A stretch of DNA of 64,000 nt, from positions 177,357,056-177,421,055 of the forward strand of contig OZ018326.1 in the NCBI GenBank assembly GCA_963969495.1. The letters run 5' to 3'. Under the pieces are notes generated by a model. That model ran no database searches. It worked only from the letters and a program-made list of their open reading frames with translations, and had not been told where the DNA came from. This DNA comes from Ceratothoa steindachneri (taxonomy: Eukaryota; Arthropoda; Malacostraca; Isopoda; Cymothoidae). Positions 8,251-19,198 of the stretch are shown here, one piece after another (position 1 is the first letter of the stretch; each line of letters opens with the position of its first letter). The translations under genes and the position numbers were made by a program.

Positions 8251-11037
8251 TTGAAATGTATATATTCAAATGTTCGTAGCTTAAAAAATAAACTTGCCGA
8301 AATAAAAGCCGTAATTCTAGAGGGAGACTACGATCTCGTATTCTTAAGCGAGACTTGGATAGATACACATTCGGGGATCAGTGTTTGCGAATTTGATATA
8401 CCAGGTTATAAAATTCATTATACAAATAGACAAACTGGTAGAGGAGGGGGCGTATTAGTGTATATAAAAGATGACTTAAACGCTATAACGATCGACTCGT
8501 CTACGGCAGATATGAGAAGTGAGGCCTTATTAATCCAATTATGTTGTAATGCAAAATATAAAATTAATTTAGCCGTCATATATCGTCCTCCATCGCAAAT
8601 AGAAAGAGAAGATGCTGCACTCTTTGATATGCTTTCATCTTGGGTTAGAAAAGGAACCACATTAGTCTGCGGCGATTTTAACTATCCAAACGTTAATTAT
8701 AGTAACCTAACGTCAAATAAAGCTGGGGAGAGACTACTAAACTTTATTCTGGAGAATTTTCTCGTTCAAAAAGTGGAGGAACCAACTCGTGATAATAATA
8801 TCCTCGATTTAATCGTGGCGACTGACGAGTCACTGGTAGAAAATGTTTGTGTAGGAGAGCATTTAGCCTCGAGTGACCATAATGCGATTAGATTCGTGGT
8901 TAACACGTGTGTAGATGTAAAAATTAGTACACAGCTCATGCCACGTTTTGGTAGCTGTGATTTTGATACTTTTCGCGAAAGGATTAAGGATGTAGACTGG
9001 GGAATGCGCTTCGAGAATAGGTCGGTAGGAGAAATGTACACTGAGCTTCGGCGTACACTCCTTAGTGTAAATTTCGACTTAGTAAAGTATGTGCGCCGTA
9101 AGAGCGGGAAGTCGATGAGAGCGCCGTGGGTTAGCCCACTAATATTAAGCTTAATTAAGGACCGAAATAGAAAATTTCAAATACATAAGAACAACGAGTC
9201 ATTTATAAGTCGGCAAAATTACATAGATTCTCGAAGAGAAGTTAAACGGGCGGTTAGAGATGCGAAGCGGAAATATGAAATAAAACTGGCGAAGGATTCA
9301 AAGAAGGAACCGAAACGGTTTTACGGCTATGTAAACAGTAGGAAACCCTTAAAAGGTTCAATAGGGCCGATTAAAGACAAAGATGGTCGTTTGACGGAAT
9401 TTCCGGCGGAAATGTCTAAAATTTTAAATGAACATTTCACAAGCGTCTTTACTATTGAAGATTCGTCCCAATTAGGATCGTTAGTTGAAGAAGTAGATAA
9501 TAGTGATATTTGCATATCCGATATAACGGTTAATGAAGTGGAAATTCTTAAATATATTAACCTGATGAAAAAGTCGAAATCACCCGGGCCCGATGGCGTT
9601 TACCCCACTCATTTAAAGGAACTTAAGAATGAGCTTGCGAAGCCGTTGCGTGCAATTTTCAATCGCTCATTAGAAGATGGCGTAGTCCCTGTAGACTTCA
9701 AGCGTGCAAACGTTACACCAATATTTAAGAATGGGAATAGATACGAAGCAACGAATTTTCGTCCTATTAGTCTAACTTCGGTAGTTGGAAAGCTTTTAGA
9801 ATCGGTAATTAGAGATAGAATAGTGTGCCACCTCGAGGTAAATAATCTGATTAAAGATTCCCAACATGGGTTTAGGCGGGCGAGATCGTGCTTGACAAAT
9901 TTGCTCGAATTCTTCCATAAAATGATTTGCGTTTACGACGAAAGCAAAGCTGTAGATGTAATCTATCTAGACTTTAAAAAGGCGTTTGACACCGTTCCGC
10001 ACGAGAGATTATTAATGAAAGTTAAAGCAGTCGGTGTGAAGGGTAAGATATTAAATTGGATTAGAAATTGGCTGAAGGATCGTTCGCAGCGAGTAGTTAT
10101 AAATGGTGAATGTTCAGATTGGGTCAACGTCAGTAGTGGAGTGCCACAAGGCTCCGTTCTTGGCCCATTATTGTTTCTAATATATATAAACGATTTGGAT
10201 AATGGCGTATTTAGTACGATTTCTAAATTTGCTGACGACACGAAGCTGGGCAACCGTGCCTATGTAAGATCGGATGTAGAAAAATTACAAAAGGACCTAA
10301 ACTTGATTGTCAGATGGGCGGATAAGTGGCAAATGCAGTTTAATTTAAGTAAATGTAAGGTGATGCATTTGGGTTGCCATAATTTGAGGGTAGAGTATAC
10401 CATGAAAGGCCAGGTCCTCGACGTAGTTAAATTGGAAAAAGACCTGGGAGTTTTAGTCTCGGATGACTTCAAAGTCACGAAACAATGCGCGGATGCATGT
10501 AAAAAAGCAAATCGTGTGCTGGGTTATATCGCGCGTAATTTCACGTTCAAATCCAAAGAGATAATTTTACCATTGTATAAATCACTTGTGCGTCCACTGC
10601 TCGAATATGCGGTTCAATTTTGGGCTCCATACTTAAACAAAGATATCGCGCAATTAGAAAGAGTGCAGCGTAGGGCTACAAAATTAATTCCCGAGCTGAG
10701 AAACAGGCCCTATGAGGAAAGACTCAGGGCATTAGATTTGCCATCTCTCGAAGGCAGAAGATTACGTGGCCAGCTAATTGAAGTATTTAAAATATTGAAA
10801 GGATTTTCAAACGTTGATTATAGGAATTTGTTCGAATTGGATCATAGGGGAAATACTCGGCAACACGGATTAAAATTAGGGAACAAGCGATTTAACACTA
10901 GTATAGCCCAAAACTATTTTACGTTTAAAATTACTCAAATTTGGAATAGGCTACCCACCCACGTAGTGGATAGTAGGTCGGTAAATATGTTTAAAAACCG
11001 TCTCGACGCGCACTTAAATAGTATAAATATAACGTAG
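8251..11037 (+). CDS. CR1-type endonuclease/reverse transcriptase (ORF2), intact
   Basis: 928 codons without interruption. The APE-like endonuclease occupies residues about 1-215: YSNVRSLKNK (4-13), SETW (33-36), YRPPSQ, GDFN (141-144) and SSDHNAI (207-213), with all catalytic residues present. The reverse transcriptase spans about 430-720: KSKSPGPDG (about 440), SQHGFRRARSCLTN, YLDFKKAFDTVPH (about 571), SGVPQGSVLGPLLF (about 628) and FADDTKLG (660-667), where the two Asp are the catalytic metal ligands. A thumb/C-terminal region (EYAVQFWAPYL, RRATKLIPELRNRPYEERL) runs to the stop. 8251 is a TTG codon. The frame is open from 8176 but its first in-frame ATG is at 8512, inside the endonuclease, so the true start is unclear. 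The product would copy element RNA at a nicked chromosomal site. Confidence 0.9.
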   Translation: MKCIYSNVRSLKNKLAEIKAVILEGDYDLVFLSETWIDTHSGISVCEFDIPGYKIHYTNRQTGRGGGVLVYIKDDLNAITIDSSTADMRSEALLIQLCCNAKYKINLAVIYRPPSQIEREDAALFDMLSSWVRKGTTLVCGDFNYPNVNYSNLTSNKAGERLLNFILENFLVQKVEEPTRDNNILDLIVATDESLVENVCVGEHLASSDHNAIRFVVNTCVDVKISTQLMPRFGSCDFDTFRERIKDVDWGMRFENRSVGEMYTELRRTLLSVNFDLVKYVRRKSGKSMRAPWVSPLILSLIKDRNRKFQIHKNNESFISRQNYIDSRREVKRAVRDAKRKYEIKLAKDSKKEPKRFYGYVNSRKPLKGSIGPIKDKDGRLTEFPAEMSKILNEHFTSVFTIEDSSQLGSLVEEVDNSDICISDITVNEVEILKYINLMKKSKSPGPDGVYPTHLKELKNELAKPLRAIFNRSLEDGVVPVDFKRANVTPIFKNGNRYEATNFRPISLTSVVGKLLESVIRDRIVCHLEVNNLIKDSQHGFRRARSCLTNLLEFFHKMICVYDESKAVDVIYLDFKKAFDTVPHERLLMKVKAVGVKGKILNWIRNWLKDRSQRVVINGECSDWVNVSSGVPQGSVLGPLLFLIYINDLDNGVFSTISKFADDTKLGNRAYVRSDVEKLQKDLNLIVRWADKWQMQFNLSKCKVMHLGCHNLRVEYTMKGQVLDVVKLEKDLGVLVSDDFKVTKQCADACKKANRVLGYIARNFTFKSKEIILPLYKSLVRPLLEYAVQFWAPYLNKDIAQLERVQRRATKLIPELRNRPYEERLRALDLPSLEGRRLRGQLIEVFKILKGFSNVDYRNLFELDHRGNTRQHGLKLGNKRFNTSIAQNYFTFKITQIWNRLPTHVVDSRSVNMFKNRLDAHLNSINIT

Positions 11038-11282
11038 TCTGAGCACAGTAAATAATAACGTCTTTGCAAAAGGAGTTTGGAGCGGAGGAACAACGAGAGT
11101 AAAAATGATGACTAAAAATGATGCCAGCGATTTCTCTTGCATGTGTAGTTTAGATATCCATTTTCTTTTCCGCCTATCCTATAACTAGATTTTCACCACT
11201 AGCAGTCGAGGGCTGCGGAAGTTGAGAAGAAAAACTTTCTATCACCCCCCCTTAGGTTGAAGTAGTTAATATGCCTGACATT

Positions 11283-11381
11283 GTACACATGTAGATAAGT
11301 GTGTACAGTAGATTATATATTAAAAAAAAAAAAAAAAAAAATATAGCATGTTAGAGATACACTCGTAGATAAGTGTGTATC
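11283..11381 (+). other. Paired hairpins in the LINE copy B 3' UTR
   Basis: Hairpin 1: GTACACA (11283-11289) pairs with TGTGTAC (11300-11306). Hairpin 2: GATACAC (11356-11362) pairs with GTGTATC (11375-11381). Both loops contain GTAGATAAG. Hairpin 2 has an extra A in the left arm and an extra T in the right arm, which together add one base pair, so pairing is preserved. The 3' UTR of LINE RNAs is where the element's RT binds. A role in template recognition is inferred, not shown. Confidence 0.6.
11322..11341 (+). repeat. Internal A20 run in the LINE 3' UTR
   Basis: Twenty consecutive A between the two hairpins of copy B. It is not the 3' end of the element, because family-like sequence and the octamer tail follow about 105 bp later. 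Confidence 0.85.
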
Positions 11382-11446
11382 GTAGTTTCGGATGTAGTGT
11401 AGCGGACTAGCCTCGAGCGGACCTTAGGGTCTTTGTTGGTCCTAGA

Positions 11447-11474
11447 TTCTGTAGTTCTGTAGTTCTGTAGTTCT
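11447..11474 (+). repeat. CR1-type terminal octamer repeat (TTCTGTAG)3.5
   Basis: Three perfect copies of TTCTGTAG plus TTCT. They mark the 3' end of copy B. Octamer tails are a hallmark of CR1 elements, which lack a terminal poly(A). Confidence 0.85.
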
Positions 11475-13764
11475 AAGGTCGATTATCTATCAGTTGCTAA
11501 GGTATATGATTGAACTCAGGAATATGGCTTTTATCTCAAATTTTTAAGAAATGGGGTGCATTTATGGTCATTTCTCGGACGGGAAAGTAATATCATAAAA
11601 TCAGAGTCAGAATAAGGGGTATTAAGCAACCATTTTACTTTTCTTACTCTAGCAATTATTATTACCAATTTTAAGAATCTATTTGAGATGTTTCTATATT
11701 TTTGAGGAGGAACTCACAATGAATAACTTCTATTGCATCCCACTAAATGCGAATAAAAGCTGTCCGATACCAAGTGAAAGAGTAGGAATGAGATTTTGTT
11801 TGCAACCACTTGTAGAAACTAAATCTTCTTGGTTCGAGGCGTTACCACTAAAATAGAGGAAGATTTCAATCGAAAATATTTATTTTTGAGAGTTTACAAA
11901 TTCGGACGAAAACACATTCATTCCCTTCTGTCATCCTTTCATTTGCCACCCAGAATTACTTGTCATTTGAAATTAAGAGGCGAAAGCCAATGGGGTCATT
12001 TTGATCGGAAGGTTTATTGAATCTTATAAATAAGGTGATTTAGATGGAGCAGGTGAATATGTGTGGCAGATATACAGTTGAAGAACCTGATTGAAGTTTG
12101 GTTCAGGAGGGCACCCAAACCAGTCGTCAACTTCTGACACCCCCTGAGGTGGTTGCGATCCCGGAAAGAGAGCAACAAATATGTCTGTTTGTTCTCTTCC
12201 TCTCCTCGCCTCTAATTCACTACCTCGCTTCTTCCTCATCCAGGTAACATATGTACATAGGCAATCTTGGTGCCCTTCTGGCCCCAACGAAAGCAGGAGG
12301 ATCCACCTTTTTATATCTTCCACACATTTTGACTTCTTCCATCTTTACCTCTTTCCTTACAGATCTCTTCTGACAATCCTTTGGTGTAAATACCATCGTT
12401 AGTTTTTGTTTAAATTAAAAAAAAAACACTCGCGTCCCCACCAGGATCTTTCTCACGATTCGCTCCCTTTTTCTGCTCCTTCTTAATTTTTATTCTTCTC
12501 TCAGTTATTCTTCCACATTCTTCCTCTATCCACTAAGTGAACCAGACCCCGTTAGATTACTTTACTCTTCTTTAAATATAATGAAATTAAAGTTTGGCGA
12601 CCAACGAGGGCATTCCCATTCACAACCGCAGATGAGGGAGGGAGAACTGAAGGGAAATGCCGGAGAATCAGGAAGAATGGTAAAGGTTGAGTGTGAGGGA
12701 ATTCCACGTGGAATTTCTTTTCCAGCCTCGGAAGTTCCATGTGCTGGAGAAGATTCCCGTAGGCTTAAATTGGTAAGCCTACCCCCCCCCCCCTTGCCCT
12801 CCACAAGCGATAGCCTCGAACCGCGTCCACCACGATTCACCTTTACACGGGCTAGAATTATCTCGGCAAGAAGATTCGAGGCCATTCGAGAGTAGAGCTG
12901 TTTCCCACTACCCCCCCCCCCATCCTGCGTGAAGAGCCTCAGACATATATATTGCTCGTTTCCCATGAAACCGACACAGAGTTGAGAAGTCTCGCTCGGA
13001 CCCCAAGAAAATTCCCCTAGTTCCTTGTAAGGTGCTAACAACGGAGCAAAGTGACAGCTGAACTATTTTTGTGTATCGGAATTAGCCCCAGCCAGTGAGG
13101 TAATTCCAGTTAACGATCGCCAACGAGTGATTTTTCCGACTTCTCTCATCAACTCCTGTCGAAGCCCTCCTCGTTCGCCCCTCTTTTTCGGGTGGCCGAA
13201 ATACTCTTCCCTGGACCGGACGTTACCGCCCTACCTTTTCTTTGGAGAACCGTCATGACTTTAACATCCCGCTTAGAAGCTTCGATCGGCCTCGCCTCAC
13301 GTGCAGAAGACATCCGTGAAGACTTACCATGACGTCTGACCCGGAATCCTCGTAAGCCAACCACTCTTCCCTTTCAGTAACCCATTCGCGTTAATTCCCC
13401 CCCATTTGAATAGTCTCCTTCCGTAACACATTAATTTTAACTTCATAGTATGATTAATAACTACAATCTCCCCCTTCGTTTACTGATGTGATTTTGCCTA
13501 TTAATTCTCTGAGGTAATTTTACCCATCAATTCTCTCATTATTTTTATGTAAATAAAATTATATTTTTGTACATGCCTCTTTAAATAACCTTGAGCTTTG
13601 CCATTGTCCATAATTTACCTGAGCTCGTTGCACTCTTCCTCGCTACTCAGCCCGTATAAACTAGTGGTGTTCCGTCCCTTTGTCGGTTCGCCGAAAAGTT
13701 ATCGGTCCCTCCCCCATAGATATAATATGGTATTGATATAATGTAATGTCATACCACGACATTA
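11475..13764. other. No gene seen; homopolymer C tracts
   Basis: Mixed sequence with C runs near 12781-12792 and 12911-12920. The longest open frame (minus strand, 13041-12562, 159 codons) has a low-complexity, frame-independent composition and no recognisable domain, so I do not call it a gene. A TATATATTGCTCG stretch near 12950 is not a supported promoter. Confidence 0.5.
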
Positions 13765-14175
13765 AGAGTGGCAAAACTTAAGAATGGAAAATAATGAGTG
13801 GCATATGTTAAGAATGCGAAAAGTTGAGTAGTAAAAGTTAGGTGTAGCAAAATTTAAGCGTAGCAAAATTTTAAAGTGGCAAAAGTTAAGAGTGAGAGAA
13901 GTTAAGAATTGTAATTTGAGTTAAATAACTAAAGTTGATAGTGCTAAAAGTTTGAAGTTTAAACATTAACAATTGTAAATTGTTAATGTTTAGTGTAGTT
14001 AAAGTTAATAATTATATATTTTGTGAGTGCTAAAGGTTAAGAATGATCAAGTTTGAGAGTGATAAATGCAGAGTGGTAATTTACTGGAGTGGTAAATGTA
14101 AATAGTGCTAAAATTTGAGAGTGTTCAAAGTTTAAGGCGGTGAAAGTTTAGAGTAGTAAGAATTGAGGTGATAAT
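13765..14175 (+). repeat. Degenerate minisatellite, unit about 18-22 bp
   Basis: Repeated variants of AGTGGYAAAAGTTAAGA run through about 400 bp with many substitutions and irregular spacing (examples at 13770, 13865, 13875, 14085, 14125). It has no coding potential. A strong palindrome at 13960-13992 lies inside. Confidence 0.7.
13960..13992. repeat. Perfect 15-bp inverted repeat with 3-nt loop
   Basis: TAAACATTAACAATT (13960-13974) is followed by GTA and then its exact reverse complement (13978-13992). It could extrude as a cruciform or fold as an RNA hairpin. It has no T-run or gene context to call it a terminator. Confidence 0.9.
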
Positions 14176-16302
14176 GAATTTAAATATCCCAAAGACTCGT
14201 ACAACAAAGGGTGTGGCCCCTAAATCCTGGTAGTGGAGCGTAACCTATAAATAACCCCAGGACTGGCAAATACGACCTTTTCTCCCTTTGCAAGGGCCTG
14301 TCTAGTTGCATTAAGATATCATTTTATTTTTAATATTACTACTAGCGCTATTATTATTGTTGTTACTATTATTCTTATTTTCTTTTAAAAACACTAACCG
14401 AGGGAGCATCCTTACCATAAATTCTAAGAAATAAATTCAACGGTAAAATAGTTAAGTTAGATGAATTGAAAACGCGTTGAACTTATATGGCTCGAAAACA
14501 CCCCCAAAAGACACTACTTGGAGCAGAAAGCGTTAATAAAACGCGTTGCTCTTTCGACCCTTGCATCATTCTACAATGCAATTTGCAAAATCTAGGGGCC
14601 CTCTATTCCGCTCTCGTCAAGAGAAGTTGATCTTAAGACTGGAATTAATTTTAGTATCGAGCTTATTGAGGGCTTTGATAGAATCCGTGTGGAACAGAAG
14701 AGCGCGATACGGCAAAGGAACCCAATTAATTCACTCTCAGTCCCTTTCTATTCAACCCATTCTGTGCTAATGGCAAGACTGAGGCTTTAATCGGTCATCA
14801 GGTCGAGAACCCAATTATGATCAATGGTATTTAATTTAAGATAATTAGGCCAATAATCAAGTGGAAAGTAAGTATAGCGCCAACTTTGAGGATGAGATAA
14901 ATATTGATCTGACTTCCAGATAACGATCGATTTCAGCGGGTTTTTTTAGTTTCCATGATGGGGTTGTCTTCCTAGAATCATGACCAACAATGTTCAGGGT
15001 TTCGCAGAAAGTCCCTTTTTATTGCAGATTAACTAAATTCACATTGAGTAATTAAATTGTGTTTTAATTAAATTAAATTTGTACAAATACCCAAAATGTA
15101 TTATAAATGTTCAATGCGACCAAATGGGCACCCATTAAATAATTGGGATAAATTTCTTCTAGAACTCTTCTTAACATTACAGCCGGGCAATATGATTTAC
15201 TACTAAGTACAAAGGAGGAAGTCTTATTTTAATAGGCGTGTCAACGTCAATATTTGAGATCTTCCTTGGTACTCTCATATTTTGAATAGAGTTCCAAGAA
15301 ATTAAAATTTAACGTCTTTCGAAATTTTCAATTTCCTGAATGAATAAAATTTAATCTTGTTGAAATCGAAAAACGAGATAAATTTTAGTGTGAAAATATA
15401 CGTTTAACAACTATATATAGGAATATTAAACCAAGGGAAAGTCACTTTAAACTAATTAAATAGAAAATACCCAACGAAATATTATTTTAAGACCAAATAA
15501 ACCTTGTAGTGTATGTAGTTAGTGGTACTAGCAGGCATAATTAAGTAAAAAGGCCCGATTAAGTACCGTAGTGGATAAATGTTTGCAAAGTGTTAGAAAT
15601 GTAGGGTAATTTGTAGAAAAGGATGTTTCTACTTATTATTATAAGATTGGGAGTGATTAGTGATGCATAAGAATGAGCCGTTAATTTTAGACTGCCCGTC
15701 GCGAAAAATAATCCGAATACGTGTAAGGATAGGGAGTGAATGGGGAGAGGAGAATTTGATTGACTCTGAAATTGCTATATCCTAGGTTTAGCGGTGTGAG
15801 TTTGTTTTAAATGGAAAAGTATAGAGGAAAAGTGACTGGTTCCTAAAGGTTAAAAGTTTTTTTTCTTACAGCGACGGTGAGATTCTGAGATCCATGTAAA
15901 TGTCTGTTCGTTCTTGAATTTACACGGGTGACGAAAGTGAAGTTGGTTATTTTAAGACTGTTGTGTTGAGACGTTGGCTAAAGAGTCCCATATAAATGTT
16001 TAAGTTGAAGCTTGCTGGAATTTGGAGTAGGACAGGGGTTAGGCTTTATTCGACCCGGTAGAAAGTTGAGAAATCAAATGGAATTATTTCTATTCCGATA
16101 TAACGCGTGTCACTGAAATGCATCAACTGAAGCAGTTAATCCCAGTTGCGAATACTGGAATATAGAAGATTAATCCGTTTGAGCAACGGTTCTAAAGTAC
16201 AAGATCGAAATGATGCCTGCGCTTTTAGAGCGAAAGAAGCTATTTAAACGAGATCAAATCAAATGTTTATACTTCCGAGCCATCATTAGCAGGATTAAGA
16301 TA
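14176..16302. other. No gene seen, AT-rich
   Basis: AT-rich sequence with stops in all frames, except a 74-codon plus-strand frame at 14546-14770 that I do not recognise. No repeats longer than short simple tracts. Confidence 0.5.
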
Positions 16303-16600
16303 GAGCCTTCGATTTGTCGTCATAAGCCGAAGTTAGAAGGAGCCTTCAATTTGTCATGATAAGCAGGAGTTGGAAGAAAAATTCAATTTTTTATGATAAT
16401 CAAGAGAAAGATAGAGCCTACAAATCGTCACGATGACAAGTGTTAGAAGGAGCCCATTTTTTTGTCATGATGACCAAGATCTAGACTGAATCCACGATTT
16501 ATTTTGATAAGTACTTCTATTTTTCATGATAAGCATGAGTAAGAAGGAGCCTTCGATTTGTCATGATAGATAGGAGTTAGAAGGAACTTTTGATTCGACG
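16303..16600 (+). repeat. Degenerate tandem repeat, 37-bp unit, about 8 copies
   Basis: The unit is close to GAGCCTTCGATTTGTCATGA followed by TAAGCAGGAGTTAGAAG. GAGCC-like starts fall at 16303, 16340, 16377, 16414, 16450, 16488, 16510 and 16547. The spacing is 36-38 bp except for one shortened unit. The copies have diverged individually, so the array is old. Confidence 0.8.
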
Positions 16601-19190
16601 CTCAAACATTCATAATCAGAGAGTATGGAAAATCCTTAATCCTATTAATGAATTTTAATAAAGCAATAGTATCCAATTAACGTCATCTTTAGTCCTTATT
16701 TTAAAGGTGTATTAATGCAGTATGTGAACTGAAGGTTATCTTCTAGAAACATTAGCTTCATTGATGAATACGAAACGTTTACCTCCAAAATGAATTGAAT
16801 GGGTAAAATAAGAACCTTCCTAAAAAAAAATGGTGTTATCTGACTCAGGCGTAAATGTTTGGATTGAATTTTTCTTAAGATATCTAACACATGTAATTTA
16901 TCATATTGTTTTGATAACCACTTTTGATGAGTTGTATAGTTTACTAAATTTAAAGAAACAAACCATTTATTACATTGTAAAAAATATGAATAAAGCATAA
17001 AATCACCATGTATAAGAATTAAATGGAACTTTAGATAACGAAGAAAGGCATAGAACTACTCATATTTATATCAATATTTATTATTAATCCTTAGATTGAC
17101 AGTGGTTTTCACATTAAAAAGGATGTAAAATTGAAATTCATCATATTTACAATAGAAGAGAAGGTTAAAATAATGACAAGTTCATGCTACTATGAGTTAG
17201 AACTTGATAAACTCAATTGTAAGAAAGGCAAATTTAATGCAATGCGAGAGTTTCTTTATATAAAATAAAGTTTCGTATATTTAGATTTAAGCCGTGTTCT
17301 TTTAATTTAGCTGGTGATTAGTATTACAGGAGCAAAGGTATATTTTGATTTATACAAACTGTGGAAACTTGACTCATGGAAAAGAAAAAGAGTAGGACAA
17401 CATAGTATGCACGTCACCTTTAACAAGATAAATGCTGACACTAGGAATAAGTAGAAGTGTAACGATGACCCAATAAATATAGAAGAACGAGCAAGTTCTC
17501 ATAAAAGTTTCACATTTAAAGTTACGTAATCTTTGTTACAATTGTATCACTAGTTTTGATCATTATTATTAGGGGCTCTTTTTATAGTAATTTAAACTAT
17601 AGCTTCTAAATAATCGCTTAGTTTCTTCCTCAAACTTCTCATCCCGTTTGGTCTCACAGCTTTTATGGTTCTCCCTTTTCTAGTCACGAAGAAGAAATTA
17701 AATTATCAAGGTTGCATCATTTGGAACCACACTTTCGACTATTTACACAAACACATTCGTGTTAGAAGTCTCCTGACAATGAGCGCCGACTTCTTTTAAA
17801 CTTAAGTTTTGACATTTTCAAAGTTTGCGTCAAATATTAATAAAGTGTCACACTTACTGGGAAAATAATTGAAGGTTATTGGTTTATGTATTGAGAATTA
17901 CTAAGTTGCTCATAGTTGAACATCTGTCCACTTCCTTGAATATTTTACACCATACGCTACTTATAAAAACTGCATAGGATTAATTAATTAAATTTGAATG
18001 AATACCAATATGAGATAATATACAAATTTATGGCTTATTTTGATTCTTATTTAATTATTCTTTTGATATTGTGTTTGATAAATTATAGCATAAGACGAAG
18101 CATCGGACAAAATAGTTCAAAATATAATTTTTCCTCGGGAAATGAATATAGGAGGCGATTAAGGCGGGTCTTGGTCGAAGCCAAGGAGGGTCTGGAGATA
18201 AAGCATTTTGTGCGAGGGTTTAATAAGATGTTATGGGAGAGGACGAAGGTGTTACTGGATTACAGTCACGTGGGTGTTGCGGGATTGCGTTAGCACACAA
18301 TTTGTATTAAGGGAGGATTCAAAGGGTGTTAGGATGCTGCTCAATATTTATCACAGGATTTCAAGGGATGTTACGTATTTAAAGGAGTTCTTTTGGGGTA
18401 GCTGTGAGGTTTAAATAGTTGTTACGGGATGAGGCAATCGGGATTACTGGCTATGGCCAGATCTGTATGGGTGTATGAGAGGGTTAGAGGTAAACTATGG
18501 GAGGAATCAGTAGATATTATGTGAGGGCTAATTGGGTGTTAAAGGTTAGCCTAACCAGTGTTCAGGAAGGGTGCAGGGCGTGCTCTGAGAAAGATCAATT
18601 GGTATTCAGGGAGAAAAATGGGTCTCTAAGACTCAATGCGAGTTCCAGGGACGGCAAAACTAGTCAAGCAGACACAGACCTCTTAAAACCTGCACTGAGC
18701 TCAGAATTTTGGCCAATTACATACAGGCATCAAATCCATTTTCAACATTATTTGATGTTACTCGAAAATCAAGGGTAAATAATTTTTTTTCTGTAGGTTC
18801 TGCCTTTTTTATATATAGATAATGAGTTACGACCATGTATAGACAAAATTTATTGGTGGTAGTTGGTGAAATAAGAAATAAAGTTAACTGTATCTAGTTT
18901 ATCAATCTCTACTACATTGCTGCTGAAGGAAAACAAACAAACAATATATTAATAGGTTTGAACTTCGCATTTGTTTCAATAGATTCTCAGATGAATAAAT
19001 GAACACTAAATATCAGTAAAATGAACGATACAAATTATTTTGTCAAAGTTCTGGTAACGAGAAAACAAATTCACTGTCCTCTTTGCGTACCCTCGTATTG
19101 AATCTTCGTGGCACTTCTGTAATTTTACATTGCCCAAATGAACACAAGATTAATACTGAAATTTTCCCGAAACAATCTTAACGTTCCACA
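16601..19190. other. No gene seen, AT-rich
   Basis: AT-rich sequence with only short unconvincing frames (16696-16998 minus, 17994-18293 plus). A GGG-rich degenerate stretch lies at 18160-18560. The phrase CACAGACCTCTTAAAAC near 18675 recurs near 20258, perhaps the trace of a small dispersed repeat. Confidence 0.45.
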
Positions 19191-19198
19191 AAATATAT

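Larger units (their letters stand above)
8043..11474 (+). mobile_element. CR1-clade LINE, copy B, with intact ORF2
   Basis: About 3.4 kb. The 5' side holds only the last codons of ORF1, so this is a 5'-truncated insertion with its junction around 7990-8045. ORF2 (8251-11037) is fully open. The 3' UTR contains a stretch with two related hairpins (11283-11306, 11356-11381), a 20-nt A run, and the 3' end is 3.5 copies of the octamer TTCTGTAG (11447-11474). Known CR1 elements end in short tandem octamers such as ATTCTRTG, which fits closely. This is a different family from copies A and C, because the proteins align only across conserved motifs. The intact ORF points to recent insertion. Confidence 0.85.

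Noticed and set aside
9963..10478. Minus-strand open frames inside ORF2 of copy B
   Set aside because: Antisense shadows of an intact, motif-rich ORF.
12562..13041. 159-codon open frame on the minus strand
   Set aside because: Gly/Ser-rich with overlapping frames open on both strands, crosses C homopolymers, no domain and no splice or promoter context.
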